Source: Nocardiopsis sp. YSL2
Lineage (GTDB): Bacteria > Actinomycetota > Actinomycetes > Streptosporangiales > Streptosporangiaceae
Direction of reading: 5' to 3'
Length of the DNA stretch: 64,000 nt
NCBI RefSeq assembly: GCF_030555055.1
Contig: NZ_JAMOAO010000001.1
Coordinates: 3,968,001 to 4,032,000, forward strand
In this document: positions 28,610-36,456 of the stretch, one piece after another
Position numbering within the stretch: the stretch's first letter is position 1
Layout of the letters: each line of letters opens with the position of its first letter
The notes under the pieces: model-generated
What the model saw: only the letters and a program-made list of their open reading frames with translations
Told to the model about the DNA's origin: nothing
Databases searched by the model: none
Program-made: the position numbers and the translations under genes

Positions 28610-30007
28610 GTGGCCACCCTTCCCAGCGTTTCGTACTCCATCACCGTCCGTCTCGAACTGGACGCCGGAGGCAGCGCTGTCGGCAGCCTCACCAACGCGG
28701 TCGAGCAGGTGGGCGGCATGATCACCGCGCTGGACGTCGCGGCCGCCGGACACGAGCGCATCCGTATCGACGTCACGTGCGCGGCGCGCGACACCGAGCA
28801 CGCGCAGGCCATCGTCGACGCCCTCGGCGCGGTCGACGGGGTCGTCGTCCACAAGGTCAGCGACCGCACCTTCCTGATGCACCTCGGCGGCAAGATCGAG
28901 ATGAAGTCCAAGGTGCCGCTGCGCAACCGCGACGAGCTGTCCATGGCCTACACCCCCGGTGTGGCGCGCGTCTCGCAGGCCATCGCCGCGAACAAGGACG
29001 ATGCCCGCCGCCTGACCATCAAACGCAACAGCGTCGCCGTGGTCACCGACGGCTCCGCCGTACTGGGCCTGGGCAACATCGGCCCCGAGGCCGCCATGCC
29101 CGTGATGGAGGGCAAGGCCGCCCTGTTCAAACGCTTCGCCGACATCGACGCCTGGCCCCTCGCCCTGGACACGCAGGACGTCGACGAGATCGTCCGCACC
29201 GTCCAGGTGATCGCCCCGGGCTTCGGCGGTATCAACCTGGAGGACATCTCCGCGCCCCGCTGCTTCGAGGTCGAGGCCCGCCTGCGCGAGCTGCTCGACA
29301 TCCCGGTCTTCCACGACGACCAGCACGGCACCGCGATCGTCGTGCTCGCCGCCCTGCGCAACGCCCTGCGCGTGGTCGGCAAGAAGCTCGGCGAGGTCCG
29401 CATCGCCATGTCCGGCGCCGGCGCGGCCGGGACCGCCATCCTCAAGCTCCTCATGCACGCCGGTGCCCGCGACATCATCGTCAGCGACGTGCACGGCGCC
29501 GTGCACCAGGGCCGCGAGGACCTCGACTCCAACCTGCGCTGGATCGCCGACCACACCAACCCCACGGGCTACAGCGGCGACCTGAGGGGATCGGTGGCCG
29601 GGGCCGACGTGTTCATCGGCGTCTCCGCGCCCAACGTGCTCGGCGGGGACGACATCGCGGAGATGAACGAGGACTCGATCATCTTCGCCCTGGCCAACCC
29701 CGACCCAGAGGTCGACCCCGAGGTCGCGCACCTGCACGCCTCCGTGGTCGCCACCGGGCGCAGCGACTACCCGAACCAGATCAACAACGTCCTGGTCTTC
29801 CCGGGCTTCTTCCGCGGCCTGCTGGACGCCCAGAGCCACGACGTCACCTCGGACATGATGGTCGCCGCGGCCGAGGCCCTCGCCGACGTGGTGACCGAGG
29901 ACGAGCTGGGACCGAACTACATCATCCCCAGCGTCTTCCACTCCGACCTGTCGCACCACGTGGCCACGGCGGTGCGCGAGGTCGCCTCGCGGTCCACGCT
30001 CGACTAG
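28610..30007 (+). CDS. NAD-dependent malic enzyme with N-terminal ACT domain
   Basis: Oxidatively decarboxylates malate to pyruvate; 465 residues. An ACT-like regulatory domain covers about residues 5-85 (YSITVRLELDAGGSAVGSLTNAVEQVGG), which can bind a small effector such as an amino acid. The malic domain begins with MAYTPGVARV, has the catalytic lysine region VMEGKAALFKRFADIDAWP and EDISAPRCFEVE, and the metal-binding FHDDQHGTAIV. The NAD domain has SGAGAAGTAI. GTG 28610 sits 7 nt after AAGGAG. This ACT-fused form is common in actinobacteria. Confidence 0.94.
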   Translation: MATLPSVSYSITVRLELDAGGSAVGSLTNAVEQVGGMITALDVAAAGHERIRIDVTCAARDTEHAQAIVDALGAVDGVVVHKVSDRTFLMHLGGKIEMKSKVPLRNRDELSMAYTPGVARVSQAIAANKDDARRLTIKRNSVAVVTDGSAVLGLGNIGPEAAMPVMEGKAALFKRFADIDAWPLALDTQDVDEIVRTVQVIAPGFGGINLEDISAPRCFEVEARLRELLDIPVFHDDQHGTAIVVLAALRNALRVVGKKLGEVRIAMSGAGAAGTAILKLLMHAGARDIIVSDVHGAVHQGREDLDSNLRWIADHTNPTGYSGDLRGSVAGADVFIGVSAPNVLGGDDIAEMNEDSIIFALANPDPEVDPEVAHLHASVVATGRSDYPNQINNVLVFPGFFRGLLDAQSHDVTSDMMVAAAEALADVVTEDELGPNYIIPSVFHSDLSHHVATAVREVASRSTLD

Positions 30008-30217
30008 GGCGCGGGACCGGGCGGAACCGCGGTGTCCGCGGGGTCTCCCCGCCCGGCCCGACCGCTCCAGGCCGCGTCGGTTCGCCCTCCATGCCCGGGT
30101 CGGACTGGGCGGGGAGACCCCGGGCCTCCTCGCCGAACGACAGTGACGACAGACAGTGCGGGCCCCGGCCGGGGAGTGCGGCTGCGGCGGGGCGCCGGAA
30201 CTGGGTAAAGGTGTGGC

Positions 30218-30799
30218 ATGGACCAGCCAACACTCACGGGGCGGCTCCTGGTGGCCGCCCCCATCCTCCAAGAGGACTCCTTCCGCCGGTCGGTGGTGTT
30301 CGTCGTCGACGACACCGACGACGGCGCCCTCGGAGTGATCCTGAACCGTCCGCTGGGTATGCCCGTGAACGAGGTCGTCGCGGACTGGGGTCCCTACGCC
30401 AGCGAACCCGCGGTGATGTTCTCCGGAGGCCCCGTGGGCTCCGGTTCCGGGCTGGCACTGGGCATCGCCGTGCGCGACACCGCTCCGCAGGGCTGGGCGC
30501 CGTTGGAGGGGCTGGAACCGGACGCCGGACTGGGCCGGGTCGGTATGGTCGACCTCGACGGGCCGGCCCTGGAGATGGGCGGCGCCCTCGGGGCGTTCCG
30601 CGTGTTCGCGGGCTACGCGGGCTGGAGTGCCGGGCAGTTGTCCGGTGAGATCGACGAGGGCGCCTGGTACGTGGTGCCGGCGCTGGCACAGGACGTGTTC
30701 ACGACCGAGCCGGATCGCCTGTGGTCGCGGGTGCTGCGCCGTCAGGGCGGGGACCTCGCGCTGCTGTCGACCTATCCGGACGATCCCACGCTGAACTGA
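30218..30799 (+). CDS. YqgE/AlgH family protein
   Basis: Protein of 193 residues with the family signature GRLLVAAPILQEDSFRRSVVFVVDD, GVILNRPLGMPVNEV, MFSGGPV and FRVFAGYAGWSAGQLSGEI. AlgH-like proteins are conserved; biochemical role remains unsettled. ATG 30218 has TAAAGG 6 nt upstream and only weak ribosome-site character, so the transcript may be leaderless. It stands alone on the plus strand before the DUF3039 gene. Confidence 0.92.
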   Translation: MDQPTLTGRLLVAAPILQEDSFRRSVVFVVDDTDDGALGVILNRPLGMPVNEVVADWGPYASEPAVMFSGGPVGSGSGLALGIAVRDTAPQGWAPLEGLEPDAGLGRVGMVDLDGPALEMGGALGAFRVFAGYAGWSAGQLSGEIDEGAWYVVPALAQDVFTTEPDRLWSRVLRRQGGDLALLSTYPDDPTLN

Positions 30800-30866
30800 G
30801 CGCCAGTCGGAGTAGAACCGATTCCCCGATACCGTGGAACACAGACGTGGAAAGGTGTGAGTCACG

Positions 30867-31109
30867 ATGGCGATGGATGTCGTGAACAAGGTTCTGCCGG
30901 ACAGTGAGACCAAACCGGAGATCTCGCACGGTGACGGGGACCGCGAGCGGTTCGCGCACTACGTGCAGAAGGACAAGATCACCGAGAGCGCCGTGACCGG
31001 CGACCCCGTGATCGCCCTGTGCGGCAAGGTGTGGGTGCCCAACCGGGACCCGAAGAAGTTCCCCGTGTGCCCGGAGTGCAAGCAGGCCTACGAGGACATG
31101 ATGAAGTAG
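30867..31109 (+). CDS. DUF3039 family protein
   Basis: Small protein of 80 residues, an actinobacterial family. The core RFAHYVQKDKITESAVTGDPVIALCGKVWVPNRDPKKFPVCPECKQAYEDM contains three cysteines plus a histidine (H-x(n)-C-x(n)-CPEC), a likely zinc site. AAGGTGTGAG precedes the ATG. It is followed by a strong hairpin. Function unknown; in many actinobacteria it neighbours DUF3099 or helicase genes, and here a helicase lies 1.6 kb downstream. Confidence 0.88.
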   Translation: MAMDVVNKVLPDSETKPEISHGDGDRERFAHYVQKDKITESAVTGDPVIALCGKVWVPNRDPKKFPVCPECKQAYEDMMK

Positions 31110-31127
31110 GTACCCGTCCTCGGACGG

Positions 31128-31168
31128 GTGAAGGGCCTTGGCGGACCATGCGCGCCAAGGCCCTTCAC
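31128..31168 (+). terminator. Hairpin terminator after the DUF3039 gene
   Basis: Perfect 16-bp stem GTGAAGGGCCTTGGCG / CGCCAAGGCCCTTCAC with a nine-base loop, 18 nt beyond the stop. Confidence 0.85.
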
Positions 31169-31242
31169 CGTGTCCGGGGTGTCCGGCCGACGGGAAGCGG
31201 GGGCCTTTCCGCCGCGCGTCCACGCGCGGACGGCGGTGGGCG

Positions 31243-31455
31243 GTTATCGTGGTCCTGCATGATTTGGGGCTTGCGACTGCCTACGCCCATCGTGTGGCGA
31301 TACTGTCCCAGGAGCGGGTGGCCGCGCGAGGCGCACCGCCGACGTGTTCACCGCGTCGCTGCTCAGCATCGTGTACCGGCACGATGTCGAGGTCGTCCCC
31401 CACCCCGCACCGGGGTCCCGCTGGTCGTGCCCTCCGGTAACCGCTGTGAGCATCC
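31243..31455 (+). pseudogene. Decayed C-terminal fragment of a heme-type ABC ATPase (HmuV-like)
   Basis: Conceptual translation across three frames rebuilds the end of a HmuV-type ATPase. Frame 1 from 31243 gives VIVVLHDLGLATAYAHRVAILSQERV, with the H-loop histidine. Frame 2 from 31341 gives DVFTASLLSIVYRHDVEVVPHP. Frame 3 from 31409 gives TGVPLVVPSGN. At least two indels (about 31335-31341 and 31404-31412) break it, and Walker A, signature and Walker B are missing. The remnant lies between the DUF3039 terminator and the sortase gene. It is a fossil of a lost iron/heme uptake gene. Confidence 0.8.
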
Positions 31456-31478
31456 TAGGTCGACAGGAGTAGGTCGTA

Positions 31479-32273
31479 TTGGTGTCCGCAACTGATCGGC
31501 AGCCGCTGGACGAGGACCGACCCCGGGGCCGGGGGCGCAACCAGGGCGGACGGCGGCGCCGCCCCCGTCAGCGCAGGCCACGCGCCACCCCCGGCGACGT
31601 CGTCCGGGGCATCGTCAGGACCATCGGTGAGCTCCTGCTGACCGCGGGCCTTCTCATGCTGTTCTACGCCGCCTACGAGGTCTACGGGTCCCAGTGGGAG
31701 ACGGACAGGGAACAGCAGGACCTGGCCGACGGGCTGGAGGAGAGCTGGGCGGCCGTGGACGAGACCGGACCGGACTCGGCCCCGCTGCCGGGCAGCGCCG
31801 ACAGCCGCCTGTACGTGCCCAGCCTCGACCTCGACTGGGTGGTGGTCAACGGCACCACCCAGGAGGACATCCAGTTCAGCCCCGGCCACTACACCTGGTT
31901 CGACAGCGAACCCGGCCAGGCGGGCAACTACGGCGTGGCCGCGCACCGCACGCCCGGCCTCTTCTGGGACCTGGACCAGCTGGGGTCGGGCGACGTCATG
32001 GTGCTGGAGGACGCGGAGAACTTCTACACCTACGAGGTGTTCCGCGACGAGACCGTGCTGCCCGACGACGTGTGGGTGGTCGACCCCGATCCCTTCGACG
32101 ACGCCACCGACGAGGAGCCGGAGCGGTCCCTGCTCACCCTCACCACGTGCGCACCGAAGCTCAACAACACCCACCGGCTCATCGTGTGGGCCGAGCTGAC
32201 CGAGACCACGCCCAAGTCCGAGGGGATGCCCGACTCCATCGCGCACATGGCCCCCGACGCCGACCAAGAGTAG
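31479..32273 (+). CDS. Class E sortase
   Basis: Membrane-anchored transpeptidase of 264 residues. A basic Arg-rich cytoplasmic N-terminus (about 1-38) is followed by one membrane segment (about 46-66, GELLLTAGLLMLFYAAYEVYG) and the sortase barrel. Catalytic residues are His in YGVAAHRT, Cys224 in LLTLTTCAP and Arg in THRLIVW. The TLTTC form is typical of class E enzymes, which attach surface proteins in high-GC actinobacteria. TTG 31479 is 9 nt after AGGAG; GTG 31482 is an equally good start. No sortase substrate (LAXTG-type tail) was seen in the window. Confidence 0.93.
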   Translation: MVSATDRQPLDEDRPRGRGRNQGGRRRRPRQRRPRATPGDVVRGIVRTIGELLLTAGLLMLFYAAYEVYGSQWETDREQQDLADGLEESWAAVDETGPDSAPLPGSADSRLYVPSLDLDWVVVNGTTQEDIQFSPGHYTWFDSEPGQAGNYGVAAHRTPGLFWDLDQLGSGDVMVLEDAENFYTYEVFRDETVLPDDVWVVDPDPFDDATDEEPERSLLTLTTCAPKLNNTHRLIVWAELTETTPKSEGMPDSIAHMAPDADQE

Positions 32274-32286
32274 GGAAGGAACGCGA

Positions 32287-32550
32287 ATGTACGGTCTGAT
32301 CTGGCGTATCCTGCCCGGCCCGTGGGTGTCCAAGCTGATCATGGCGCTGGGCCTGCTGGTGGGCACCGCCGTACTGCTGTGGATGTTCGCCTTCCCGGCG
32401 CTGTCGCCCCACATGCCCTTCAACGACGGCGCGGTCGAGGGCGGCGGGCCCGCCCCCGCCGGGGAGGGCGCGCCGGCGGAGGAACCCGCCGACGGGGAGG
32501 CCCCACCGCAGGAGGGTCTGGTCGACGACGCGACCGACGGCCAGGGCTGA
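32287..32550 (+). CDS. Small single-pass membrane protein downstream of sortase
   Basis: Protein of 87 residues with one membrane helix (about 19-37, LIMALGLLVGTAVLLWMFAFPAL) and an acidic, Pro/Glu-rich tail of 45 residues. It starts 13 nt after the sortase stop with a GGAAGG site, so it is co-transcribed. Homologues of this kind often follow class E sortase genes in actinobacteria. It may be an accessory factor; function unknown. Confidence 0.75.
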   Translation: MYGLIWRILPGPWVSKLIMALGLLVGTAVLLWMFAFPALSPHMPFNDGAVEGGGPAPAGEGAPAEEPADGEAPPQEGLVDDATDGQG

Positions 32551-32692
32551 GAACGAGGACCAGTAGCGGGGCGAACCGCCGTGCCCTCCGCGGAGGCGGC
32601 CCCGGGGTGTGCGCGGCACCACCCCGGGGTCACTCTGATCGGTCGGTTCCTCCCGCTACCCTCAAGCAGGTGAGCAACGGGGGACGGGACGG

Positions 32693-34414
32693 ATGACGGT
32701 AACGCAGACCACGATGGAGGACCGCCTGCGCGGGCTCCGGGCCTGGCAGCGGGAGGCGTTCGAGGAGTACTTCCGCAGGGATCCCCGGGACTTCCTGGCG
32801 GTGGCCACGCCCGGCGCGGGCAAGACCACGTTCGCCCTCACCCTCGCCAGTGAACTCCTCCAGCAGCACCGGATCCGCGCGATCACCATCGTCTGCCCGA
32901 CCGAGCACCTGAAGAAGCAGTGGGCGGAGGCCGCCGCGCGGTTCGGTATCCCCATCGACCCGGACTTCAAGAACGGCCAGGGCGCGCTCGGCCGCCAGTA
33001 CGTCGGCGTCGCCGTCACCTACGCGCAGGTCGCCGCGCACCCGATGCTGCACCGCAACCGCACCGAGGCGCGCAGGACCCTGGTCATCTTCGACGAGGTG
33101 CACCACGCCGGCGACGCGCTCTCCTGGGGCGACGCGGCCCGCGAGGCCTTCGACCCGGCCGCCCGGAGGCTGTCGCTGACGGGTACGCCCTTCCGGTCCG
33201 ACATCAACCCCATCCCGTTCGTGGACTACGTCCAGGACAGCTCGGGGGTGCGCCGCTGCTCGTGGGACTACAGCTACGGCTACGCCCCCGCCCTGGAGGA
33301 CGGGGTCGTGCGCCCGGTCATCTTCATGGCCTATTCCGGTGAGATGCGCTGGCGTACGCGCGCGGGCGACGAACTCGCCGCCCGCCTGGGCGAGCCGCTG
33401 ACCCAGGACGCCCTGTCCCAGGCCTGGCGCGCGGCCCTGGACCCCAAGGGCGACTGGATCAAGAAGGTCCTGCAGGCCGCCGACCGGCGGCTGACCGAGG
33501 TCCGCAAGACGCACCCGGACGCGGGCGGCCTGGTCATCGCCAGCGACCACGAGAACGCCCGCGCCTACTCGCGGATCCTGCGCCAGATCACCGGCAAGGG
33601 CGCCACGGTGGTGCTCTCCGACGACCCGACCGCCTCCAAGAAGATCAGCCGCTTCGCGGCGAGCGACGACCGCTGGATGGTCGCGGTGCGCATGGTGTCG
33701 GAGGGTGTGGACGTGCCCCGGCTCATGGTGGGGGTGTACGCCACCTCCACCAGTACCGCCCTGTTCTTCGCCCAGGCCATCGGCCGCTTCGTGCGGGTGC
33801 GCCAGCGCGGCGAGGTCGCGTCGGTGTTCCTGCCGTCGGTGCCCACGCTGCTGGAGTACGCGGGTGAGATGGAGCGCGAGCGCGACCACGTCCTGGACCG
33901 GACCCCGACCGACGACGAGTACCCGGAGGAGGACCTCCTCAAGGAGGCCAACAAGAAGCGCGACACCCCCGACGCGGGGGAGGAGCTGCCCTTCGAGACG
34001 ATGGAGTCGGCGGCGGAGTTCGACCGCGCGCTCTACGACGGCCTGGAGTACGGCGGATCGCCGGGCTCCTCCGAGGAGGAGGACTTCCTGGGGCTGCCGG
34101 GGCTGCTCGACCCCCAGCAGGTGTCCCAGCTGCTGCGCAAGCGCAAGGCCGACATCCAGGCCAACCAGCGCAAGGTCAGGTCCAAGGCCGAGCCGGAGCG
34201 GGACGAGGGGCCCACGCACGAGGTGATCGCCGAACTGCGCCGTGAGCTGAGCGGACTCGTGGGGGCGTGGCACCACCGCACGGGCAAGCCGCACGGGGTC
34301 ATCCACAACGAACTGCGCCGCGCGTGCGGAGGTCCGCCCGTGGCGCAGGCGTCCCCGACGCAGATCCGTGAGCGCATCGCCAAACTGCGCACCTGGGCGG
34401 TCGGCCGCAAATAG
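32693..34414 (+). CDS. DEAD/DEAH-box helicase (SF2)
   Basis: Superfamily 2 helicase of 573 residues. Motif I is ATPGAGKTTFALTLA, motif II is DEVHH (residues about 138-142), motif III-like is SLTGTPFRSD, and the second RecA domain has GGLVIASDHENARAYS and motif VI AQAIGRFVRVRQRG. The C-terminus (about 410-573) is charged and lacks a recognisable domain. This family is widespread in actinobacteria and related to restriction-type or XPB-like helicases; the physiological substrate is not known. I see no nuclease or methylase partner nearby, so a defence role is not supported. Confidence 0.9.
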   Translation: MTVTQTTMEDRLRGLRAWQREAFEEYFRRDPRDFLAVATPGAGKTTFALTLASELLQQHRIRAITIVCPTEHLKKQWAEAAARFGIPIDPDFKNGQGALGRQYVGVAVTYAQVAAHPMLHRNRTEARRTLVIFDEVHHAGDALSWGDAAREAFDPAARRLSLTGTPFRSDINPIPFVDYVQDSSGVRRCSWDYSYGYAPALEDGVVRPVIFMAYSGEMRWRTRAGDELAARLGEPLTQDALSQAWRAALDPKGDWIKKVLQAADRRLTEVRKTHPDAGGLVIASDHENARAYSRILRQITGKGATVVLSDDPTASKKISRFAASDDRWMVAVRMVSEGVDVPRLMVGVYATSTSTALFFAQAIGRFVRVRQRGEVASVFLPSVPTLLEYAGEMERERDHVLDRTPTDDEYPEEDLLKEANKKRDTPDAGEELPFETMESAAEFDRALYDGLEYGGSPGSSEEEDFLGLPGLLDPQQVSQLLRKRKADIQANQRKVRSKAEPERDEGPTHEVIAELRRELSGLVGAWHHRTGKPHGVIHNELRRACGGPPVAQASPTQIRERIAKLRTWAVGRK

Positions 34415-34491
34415 CGTGATTCGGGCAAATACTTCGCAAGTTCGCGCATGCCCAGTCGGCGCTCCGTCAGAGCGTCGCTACTGTCCGTCAG

Positions 34492-35520
34492 ATGATGGGA
34501 CGACGTCTTCGCGCGAACACCGCGCTCTGGTCCGGACTCGTGATGTGCGGTGCCGCGCTGACGGGACTCGTGGCGAGCAGCCTGCCGGACACCGCTCCGA
34601 CGGCGGCGGGCCCCGCGGCCTCCGCACGGCAGGACGCCGCTGAGCCGTGCCCGCCGGGCCTGGAGGCCCGCCTGAGCGATCCGGGTCTGCCGGGGCTCCT
34701 CTCCGAGGGAGGGGAGTTGACCCCCGGTCAGGCGGCGGAGTACGAGAAGAGGCTCCGTGAGGCGCTCGAACCCCTGCGCGCGCAGGACGTCGCCCCGCCG
34801 CGTGAGGTTCCCGTGGTGGTGCACGTGATCGAGGGCGAGGACGGTGAGGGCCGGGTCTCCGGCGAGCGCGTGCGCGACCAGATCGAGACCCTCAACGCCG
34901 CCTACGGCGGCCGCTTCGCCACCGGTCCCCAGTCCACCGACACCGGGTTCCGCTTCACGCTCAGCGGCATCACCCGTACCGTCGACGACGACTGGTTCTC
35001 CAGCTTCAACGACCACAGGAACGTCATCCGCTCGCACCTGCGCCAGGGCGGACCCGAGACGCTCAATCTCTACACCGCCGACCTGGGGCCGGGGCTCCTC
35101 GGCTTCTCCAGCTTCCCGCAGGACTACGCGGCCGCTCCCGACCAGGACGGGGTGGTGGTCGCCCACGACACCCTGCCGGGCGGCGGGCGCGGGCGCTTCG
35201 ACCTGGGCCACACCGCCACCCACGAGGTCGGCCACTGGCTGGGCCTGTTCCACACCTTCCAGAACGGCTGCGAGGCTCCGGGCGACTACGTGTCCGACAC
35301 CCCCTACGAGCGGGAGGCGGCCACCGGCTGCCCGAAGGGGCGCGACACCTGCCGGACCCGGAGGGGGCTGGACCCCGTCCACAACTTCATGAACTACAGC
35401 GACGACGCCTGCATGACGTCCTTCACGTCGGGCCAGGCCGAGCGGATGGCCGAGCACTGGGCGGCCTTCCGCGGCGGCGACCCGCGCGCGCTCACAAGGA
35501 CAGGAGCCGCCGCAGAATGA
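34492..35520 (+). CDS. Secreted M43-type zinc metalloprotease
   Basis: Metalloprotease of 342 residues of the pappalysin/cytophagalysin group. A signal-like N-terminus (LWSGLVMCGAALTGLVASSLP) is followed by a propeptide and the catalytic motif HEVGHWLGLFH starting at His244, then NFMNYSDDACM with the Met-turn methionine. The paired cysteines in NGCEAPGDYVSDTP and KGRDTC suit an extracellular protein. There is no clear ribosome site before ATG 34492; TACTGT lies 7 nt upstream, so a leaderless start is possible. Its 3' end overlaps the convergent toxin gene by 29 bp. Confidence 0.9.
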   Translation: MMGRRLRANTALWSGLVMCGAALTGLVASSLPDTAPTAAGPAASARQDAAEPCPPGLEARLSDPGLPGLLSEGGELTPGQAAEYEKRLREALEPLRAQDVAPPREVPVVVHVIEGEDGEGRVSGERVRDQIETLNAAYGGRFATGPQSTDTGFRFTLSGITRTVDDDWFSSFNDHRNVIRSHLRQGGPETLNLYTADLGPGLLGFSSFPQDYAAAPDQDGVVVAHDTLPGGGRGRFDLGHTATHEVGHWLGLFHTFQNGCEAPGDYVSDTPYEREAATGCPKGRDTCRTRRGLDPVHNFMNYSDDACMTSFTSGQAERMAEHWAAFRGGDPRALTRTGAAAE

Positions 35521-35824
35521 CGTCGATCCGCCACATCACAGTGTCCTCGGCGCTGCCGAACCGGCGCTCCAACCGGAGAGGCGAGATGGCTCGCAGGTCC
35601 TCGCACTTGACGTAGCTGATCTCCTTCAGCCCCGAGACTCCCGGTTCGATCTCGACGTGCGTGGGACCGGGCCGGCGGGTGCGTGTCAGTGGGAGGACCA
35701 TCACCACGGGAGGGCGGGACTCCAGCCAGGGTTGAGCGTTGACGAGGAGAACGGGCCTTCGGAGCGCCTGCCCGTGGCCGACGGGATCGCCCAGATCCGC
35801 CATGTGGATCTCGCCGCGCCTCAC
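35492..35824 (-). CDS. PemK/MazF-family toxin (endoribonuclease)
   Basis: Protein of 110 residues with the PemK/MazF fold: N-terminal RRGEIHMADLGDPVGHGQALRRPVLLVNAQPW, central VVMVLPLT, and CEDLRAISPLRLERRFGSA near the C-terminus. Members cut mRNA or other RNA when not neutralised. The start overlaps the antitoxin stop in an ATGA junction (35821-35824), so the two are translationally coupled, with the antitoxin made first. The 3' end overlaps the metalloprotease gene tail to tail. Confidence 0.9.
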   Translation of the reverse strand: MRRGEIHMADLGDPVGHGQALRRPVLLVNAQPWLESRPPVVMVLPLTRTRRPGPTHVEIEPGVSGLKEISYVKCEDLRAISPLRLERRFGSAEDTVMWRIDVILRRLLSL

Positions 35825-36087
35825 CAGGCCTCCCTGTCGCTCAACGCGTCGTCCGAAGGGTCGTCCAGGTCGTCCCGGAGGGCGTGGCCCACCAGGTGGT
35901 CCTGGCGGTCCGCGTCGGACAGCGAAGCGTGGTGGCGGCGGACGTCACCCCAGAACTCCAACTCCTCGGCCTCGTCCAGGGCATGCTCGATCGCCACCGC
36001 GAGGGTCACGTGTTCGCGCTTGGCCCGTTCGCTGATTCGGTCACGTAGTCTTCTGGGGACCTTGATCGTGGTATCCGTAGAACTCAT
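35821..36087 (-). CDS. Ribbon-helix-helix antitoxin
   Basis: Protein of 88 residues. The N-terminus TDTTIKVPRRLRDRISERAKREHVTLAVAIEHAL is a ribbon-helix-helix DNA-binding domain. The C-terminal part is acidic (ALRDDLDDPSDDALSD), as expected for a segment that wraps the toxin. ATG 36087 is chosen over an upstream in-frame start because the domain begins right after it; GGGGG lies just upstream, and a TAGGCATACT promoter-like patch immediately before. It probably autoregulates the pair. Confidence 0.88.
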   Translation of the reverse strand: MSSTDTTIKVPRRLRDRISERAKREHVTLAVAIEHALDEAEELEFWGDVRRHHASLSDADRQDHLVGHALRDDLDDPSDDALSDREAW

Positions 36088-36144
36088 ACCCCCAGTATGC
36101 CTAACCGGGGGTACCAATGCGAGACACCGGGGCGGTTCCCATGC

Positions 36145-36452
36145 CTAGCGTTGCTGGGTGCCCTTCGGGCAGCCGGACACTCCCGCCCCCTGCGAGCCGT
36201 CTTCGAGGCGGTCCTGCGCGTCCTCAGCCCCTTCGCCGACGGCCGTGACCCCGAACTCCTCGCCGAGGTCGGCTGGTCCAGCATCCACGGGCTCGTCACC
36301 CTGGCCAGGGACGGCCGACTGCCCCCGGGGCCGACCGCGACCGGAGGCTGGCGCTGCTCACCGAACAGCTGGCGGCCCCGACCGGTGCCGCACACGGACG
36401 GGCGCGTGAGCCCCGCCAGGGCGAGCAGCCGCCGGGCACGCCGCTAGGCTAG
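36145..36452 (+). pseudogene. Frameshifted remnant of a TetR regulator C-terminal domain
   Basis: Translation from 36145 gives a TetR/WHG-type ligand-domain end: RPLRAVFEAVLRVLSPFADG, then DPELLAEVGWSSIHGLVTLA and RDGRLP. The expected continuation DRDRRLALLTEQLA appears only in another frame from 36333, so an indel lies near 36331-36340. That frame then stops at 36450. The helix-turn-helix half is missing upstream, where the antitoxin promoter now begins. It is a truncated, broken gene between the toxin-antitoxin pair and trpS. Confidence 0.72.
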
Positions 36453-36456
36453 GGGT

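Noticed and set aside
28535..30913. Minus-strand frame of 792 codons opposite malic enzyme and YqgE
   Set aside because: Crosses two certain plus-strand genes and their intergenic region; no family signal.
32693..36087. Helicase plus toxin-antitoxin as a phage-defence island
   Set aside because: No nuclease, methylase or known defence partner accompanies the helicase, and a sortase and protease lie in between.
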